64,000 nucleotides of DNA, from assembly GCA_023313575.1 (NCBI GenBank), contig JAJTTP010000010.1, positions 868,001-932,000 of the forward strand. The letters run 5' to 3'. How positions within the stretch are numbered: position 1 is the first letter of the stretch; every line of letters begins with the position of its first letter. Shown here in pieces: positions 61,009 through 64,000 of this stretch. The stretch is from Eutypella sp. D-1 (Eukaryota > Ascomycota > Sordariomycetes > Xylariales > Diatrypaceae). Position numbers and translations under genes: made by a program. Below the pieces are notes generated by a model. That model saw only the letters and a program-made list of their open reading frames with translations. It did no database searches and was not told the DNA's origin.

Positions 61009-63409
61009 TTAGGAGAGGGCTGGCAAGTTCATGAAGACCAGAATGACATGAAGTGGGGCTATAATGAATATATACTCACTTGATACATTGAGATCCTTGA
61101 AGTACTTCTGGGTGACAGGATCTTCACTGGTCGTTGTAATTGGAGAATGGAAGGTGGTTGCAGTAGTTTTGGGCAAAATATGCCGGATCGTGAGTAGTAG
61201 CCGTAGAAGATCGCAGAGGCCGTGTCCCTGGATCGTGTATTCACTTGGTGCCTTCTCCAACGGCCACTTAGGGCGTAGGTTCTCCTGCTCCCAAGCTTTA
61301 AACGCCCAGGTCGTCTTCTCTACGCAGTTGAGGACGATCATAACGGTGAGGAACATAGGGAATCCGACCTTGCTCTTGCCGTCCTGCATGGTGCGCTGGA
61401 TGCCGTTAAGCAAATTATTGCTAACCATGGCTGCCTTGCGCTCAGCCGCGGCTGTAAGTTGCATGCTGATATTCGTGTACGGCTCGCCGTAGGTATCGTC
61501 CCTGATCCAGTACTCCTTCACTCGGTCCTGTGGCCACTTAGCTAGCAGGGTCCAGCCTCGCTCGCGGTCCATCAATTCCACCATGCCCCAGAGCTCAAGG
61601 GACTTTTTGAGCAACTCATCGCCGGTGCTTTCGATGATCTGAACGGCGGTCTCCAGGGTGGTGCGAACGTATGGCGACACCTCAGCTCTGATCAAGTCGG
61701 GAAGGACCTGACGCATGTATATCTCCAGCTTGCCTGGGACATCGTCCACGTCATTGTCAAGCAAAACGACGGGTGCGGTGGCAAGATTGGTTTCCCGCAC
61801 ATGTGGTGGATAACCCTGGAGTACCTGGAAAGTGGCCTTGTTCCCAGTATGTGGAAAGTGGGATGCCTCGACAACAACCTTGTTGTTCGAGACGCGGTGC
61901 GAGTTTATGTAGTTGTTCACCCGCCGCTGCGCCATGACGATCTGGGCTCCGGCAGAATATATGTCGACGTACTCGGACAGTCTCGTACGAACGCATCCAG
62001 TACGCCACACACGCGGAGACAACACTTTCTTGCACGTGTCGCACGGTGTCCCCTTCGAGCATGTTTTGCGAAGGATGCGGCACCGAATACAGGCACCGAT
62101 GCGACGAACCTCTTGTACCTGCTTCCGCCGATCGGAATCGAATCTAGCCCTGCTGGAACGGCCTCGCGAGCCATCGCTCGCGTCCATGCGGAGGCCACCT
62201 TTGTGCAAGGCCCCAATCAGACACTGGCCATGGTCACTGACCGATGCTGGTCCATGAAGGTCCTCTGAGATGAGAGTCATACTAGACCAGGGTGGCGTAG
62301 AATCACTAGGGCTCTCAGGAAGGGTTACAGCAGGCTGGTGGTCGGGGGTGTTTGTTGTTTGGGGTTCTTGATAATCGATCATCAAGTCAGGTGGCGGCGG
62401 TTCTTGGGGAACATCGTCGTGATTGTCCTCAGCGGCGTCACTAGCAAGAAGCTGGGGGTCTAGGAGCGCATTATTCAGTCGGGCTGTGGCGGCGGCTGCC
62501 ACAGATGTTGCAGAAGCGGTGGTCTGGGGATTGGAATCGATCGATCGGAGTAATTCATGAAGTCGTGTGTCGGGACTGAGTTCGTTATCGCGAACGGATG
62601 ATGCCGCGTCGGGGGCGTAGTCGTCTCTCTGTTCGGAGTGAGCATCATAGTTTATGCCCGGCTCGCCATCCAAGGTATATTGCTCGGAGATGTCGAAAGT
62701 GTTCGTGCTCGTGGGTACAGAGTTAGACAATAGAGTTCCGGGAGTCGCGTCTGTAATGGCTGGTGCCGGCTCCGAGGATGAGGCCGTAGTCGTATCACAT
62801 GCAGCATTCGCCGAGGCAATTGCTTCTCCAACGAGATCAAGATTGTGAGGGGCAGATACATGGGACATATGGTCATCGTGCTTCTCGCTAGCTTCGATCT
62901 GACGTGAGACTTCGGCAAGTGTCTCTAATGGGGCCCAAATGTCATGGTGGAAGATGGAGTCGGTTGATATATCAGCCGCAGAGGGTGAAGCAAAAAACGA
63001 GTTCGCGTGAGTATCATGATGATCATAAGAGGAAGCGGTATGGACATTAGCAATAGCAGCGTCACGGCGTTGTCGTTGTTGTTCCTCCAGCTGCTGCTGC
63101 TGTTTGCTGCTGCTGTTGCTGCTGCTGTTGCTGTGTCACTGCCAGGAGCAACTCTTCCTGCCTCTGAGCACGTTTGATGATGGAAGAAGTTGACTTGACA
63201 CCACTGAGAGCAAGGACGGCGTTGATGCGTTCAGTCTGGCTTATGGCGGGACACTTCTTGGTCAGGTGAGTGGTGAGGCTATCGATACGACCTTTTGGGA
63301 AATCCTCACCGCAGGCCTTGCAACGGAACTGGTAGCGATTGCTGTTATCCTGCAGCTTCGCACCGCGACTGAAATATTGGAGGATTACATGATTTGGCTT
63401 CCGACCCAT
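61009..63409 (-). CDS. Putative transcription factor with BED-like zinc finger and Zn2Cys6 cluster; frame broken by one base in a polyQ tract
   Basis: The ATG is at 63407-63409. Residues 1-60 carry a BED-type finger (YQFRCKACGEDFPKGRIDSL, then a His and KKC). The frame runs into a CAG/CAA tract and stops at about 63062. The next phase is open from the tract to 61009, so removing one base from the AAA at 63103-63105 (minus strand) gives a continuous 799-residue frame. The second part has a Zn2Cys6 cluster (CIRCRILRKTCSKGTPCDTC, then C after 12 residues, a long last loop) after a basic stretch, then an alpha-helical C-terminal region. Alternatively a 49-bp intron (63091-63139, GTGACA...CAG) would restore the phase, but it has no branch site. 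Near the 3' end a perfect GTGAGT donor at 61079 could splice to 60967 or 60975, replacing the last 24 or so residues. The target genes are unknown. Confidence 0.75.
63091..63139 (-). repeat. polyQ microsatellite with a one-base frame disruption
   Basis: CAG and CAA codons in phase from the upstream exon become ACA GCA codons after an extra A at 63103-63105, so Gln gives way to Thr-Ala and a stop 16 codons later. In the other phase the tract continues as Gln followed by LEEQQRQRRDAA, which leads into the Zn2Cys6 part. Confidence 0.8.
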
Positions 63410-64000
63410 CCTCGTCTCTTTGCCAGTTGCCGGACTGGCCCCCCTGCCCTGCCCTCGAGAAGGCCACCAGAAGAGTGGGAAAAAAGAACACGATAATGAG
63501 GTTTACCGGGATGCAGTGTTGCAGTACCTATAAACTGATAAGCTATAGTATAGAAGCCGTGATAGGCAGGCAAAAAGGGTGGACCGTAGGACAAAAAAAG
63601 TATGCGGTCGAGGATGGCAATAAACAAGTTGGTGCTATAGTACCTAGGTAGGTAGGTTGGATTTGGTTTGTTTGTTAATATCAGAAATTCTGATTTCCAT
63701 GTGACAGAGATTGGGGAAGGGGAAAAAAAGGTGGACTTCCGGAATCACTATGTACCAAGTTACTGTAGAAAAAAGAGACTTGTAGATAAGATTAGATAAC
63801 AAGTACCTACGTATAGTACATAGAATAGCACATGTAAGTTATGCACAAATACTTTAATGCCTAGATGTCATAAATATGGACTTTATGCAATTGCATAAAA
63901 TTCATAACCCGATACATACCTAGGTACCTACAAAGGTACTTGTTATATGTTGCATCGGTCCCGAACATCCTGGAAAATCCATCCCGAGACCCAGGATCAA
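63410..64000. promoter_or_regulatory. Promoter and leader of the regulator gene, to the window edge
   Basis: About 0.6 kb upstream of ATG 63409. It contains ACCTAGGTA-type palindromes at 63641-63654 and 63916-63930 and is AT-rich beyond 63.65 kb. No gene was recognised before the window ends. Confidence 0.5.

Overview
The window reads as nuclear DNA of a filamentous ascomycete (Pezizomycotina, most likely Sordariomycetes). The genes carry short GT-AG introns, mostly 49 to 260 bp. Coding exons are GC-rich with C-ending codons, and the flanks are long and more AT-rich. The predicted proteins are fungal types: a two-LIM RhoGAP, STU1/CLASP, FYV7, an Atos-like protein, a DUF1295 protein and a BED plus Zn2Cys6 regulator. 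I saw no tRNA, rRNA, transposon, CRISPR array or secondary-metabolite cluster.

Layout. 1-1721 (-) is the N-terminal part of tyw1, cut by the window edge. 2390-3499 (-) is a four-helix membrane protein, divergent from orc4 at 4718-7444 (+), whose product carries an AT-hook and a PHD finger. 9357-13312 (-) is a Rga1-type LIM/RhoGAP gene. A 10.2 kb stretch with no convincing gene follows. 23537-25551 (-) is a DUF1295 membrane enzyme with seven N-terminal 31-residue repeats. 26661-27494 (-) is fyv7, divergent from an Atos-like gene at 29482-32091 (+). 34177-37399 (-) is sec5, with a further 183-codon open frame in phase directly after its stop codon. It is divergent from idh1 at 38529-40245 (+). 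A 6.1 kb gap leads to a small two-exon gene at 46372-46748 (+). 50498-51670 (+) encodes a single-helix membrane protein. 52233-53381 (-) is a basic-secretory-protein-type metallopeptidase, divergent from stu1 at 54883-58508 (+). 61009-63409 (-) is a putative transcription factor whose frame is broken by one base inside a polyQ tract.

The genes do not form a pathway cluster. They are mainly housekeeping functions (tRNA modification, replication origin, polarity signalling, ribosome biogenesis, exocytosis, TCA cycle, spindle) between lineage-specific fungal genes. The most interesting points are the in-frame extension behind sec5, the polyQ frameshift in the regulator, the repeat array fused to DUF1295, the chromatin-reader modules on Orc4, and a 97-bp palindrome/inverted-repeat element at 43127-43223. 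All exon borders come from reading splice signals and reading frame by eye, with no transcript evidence.
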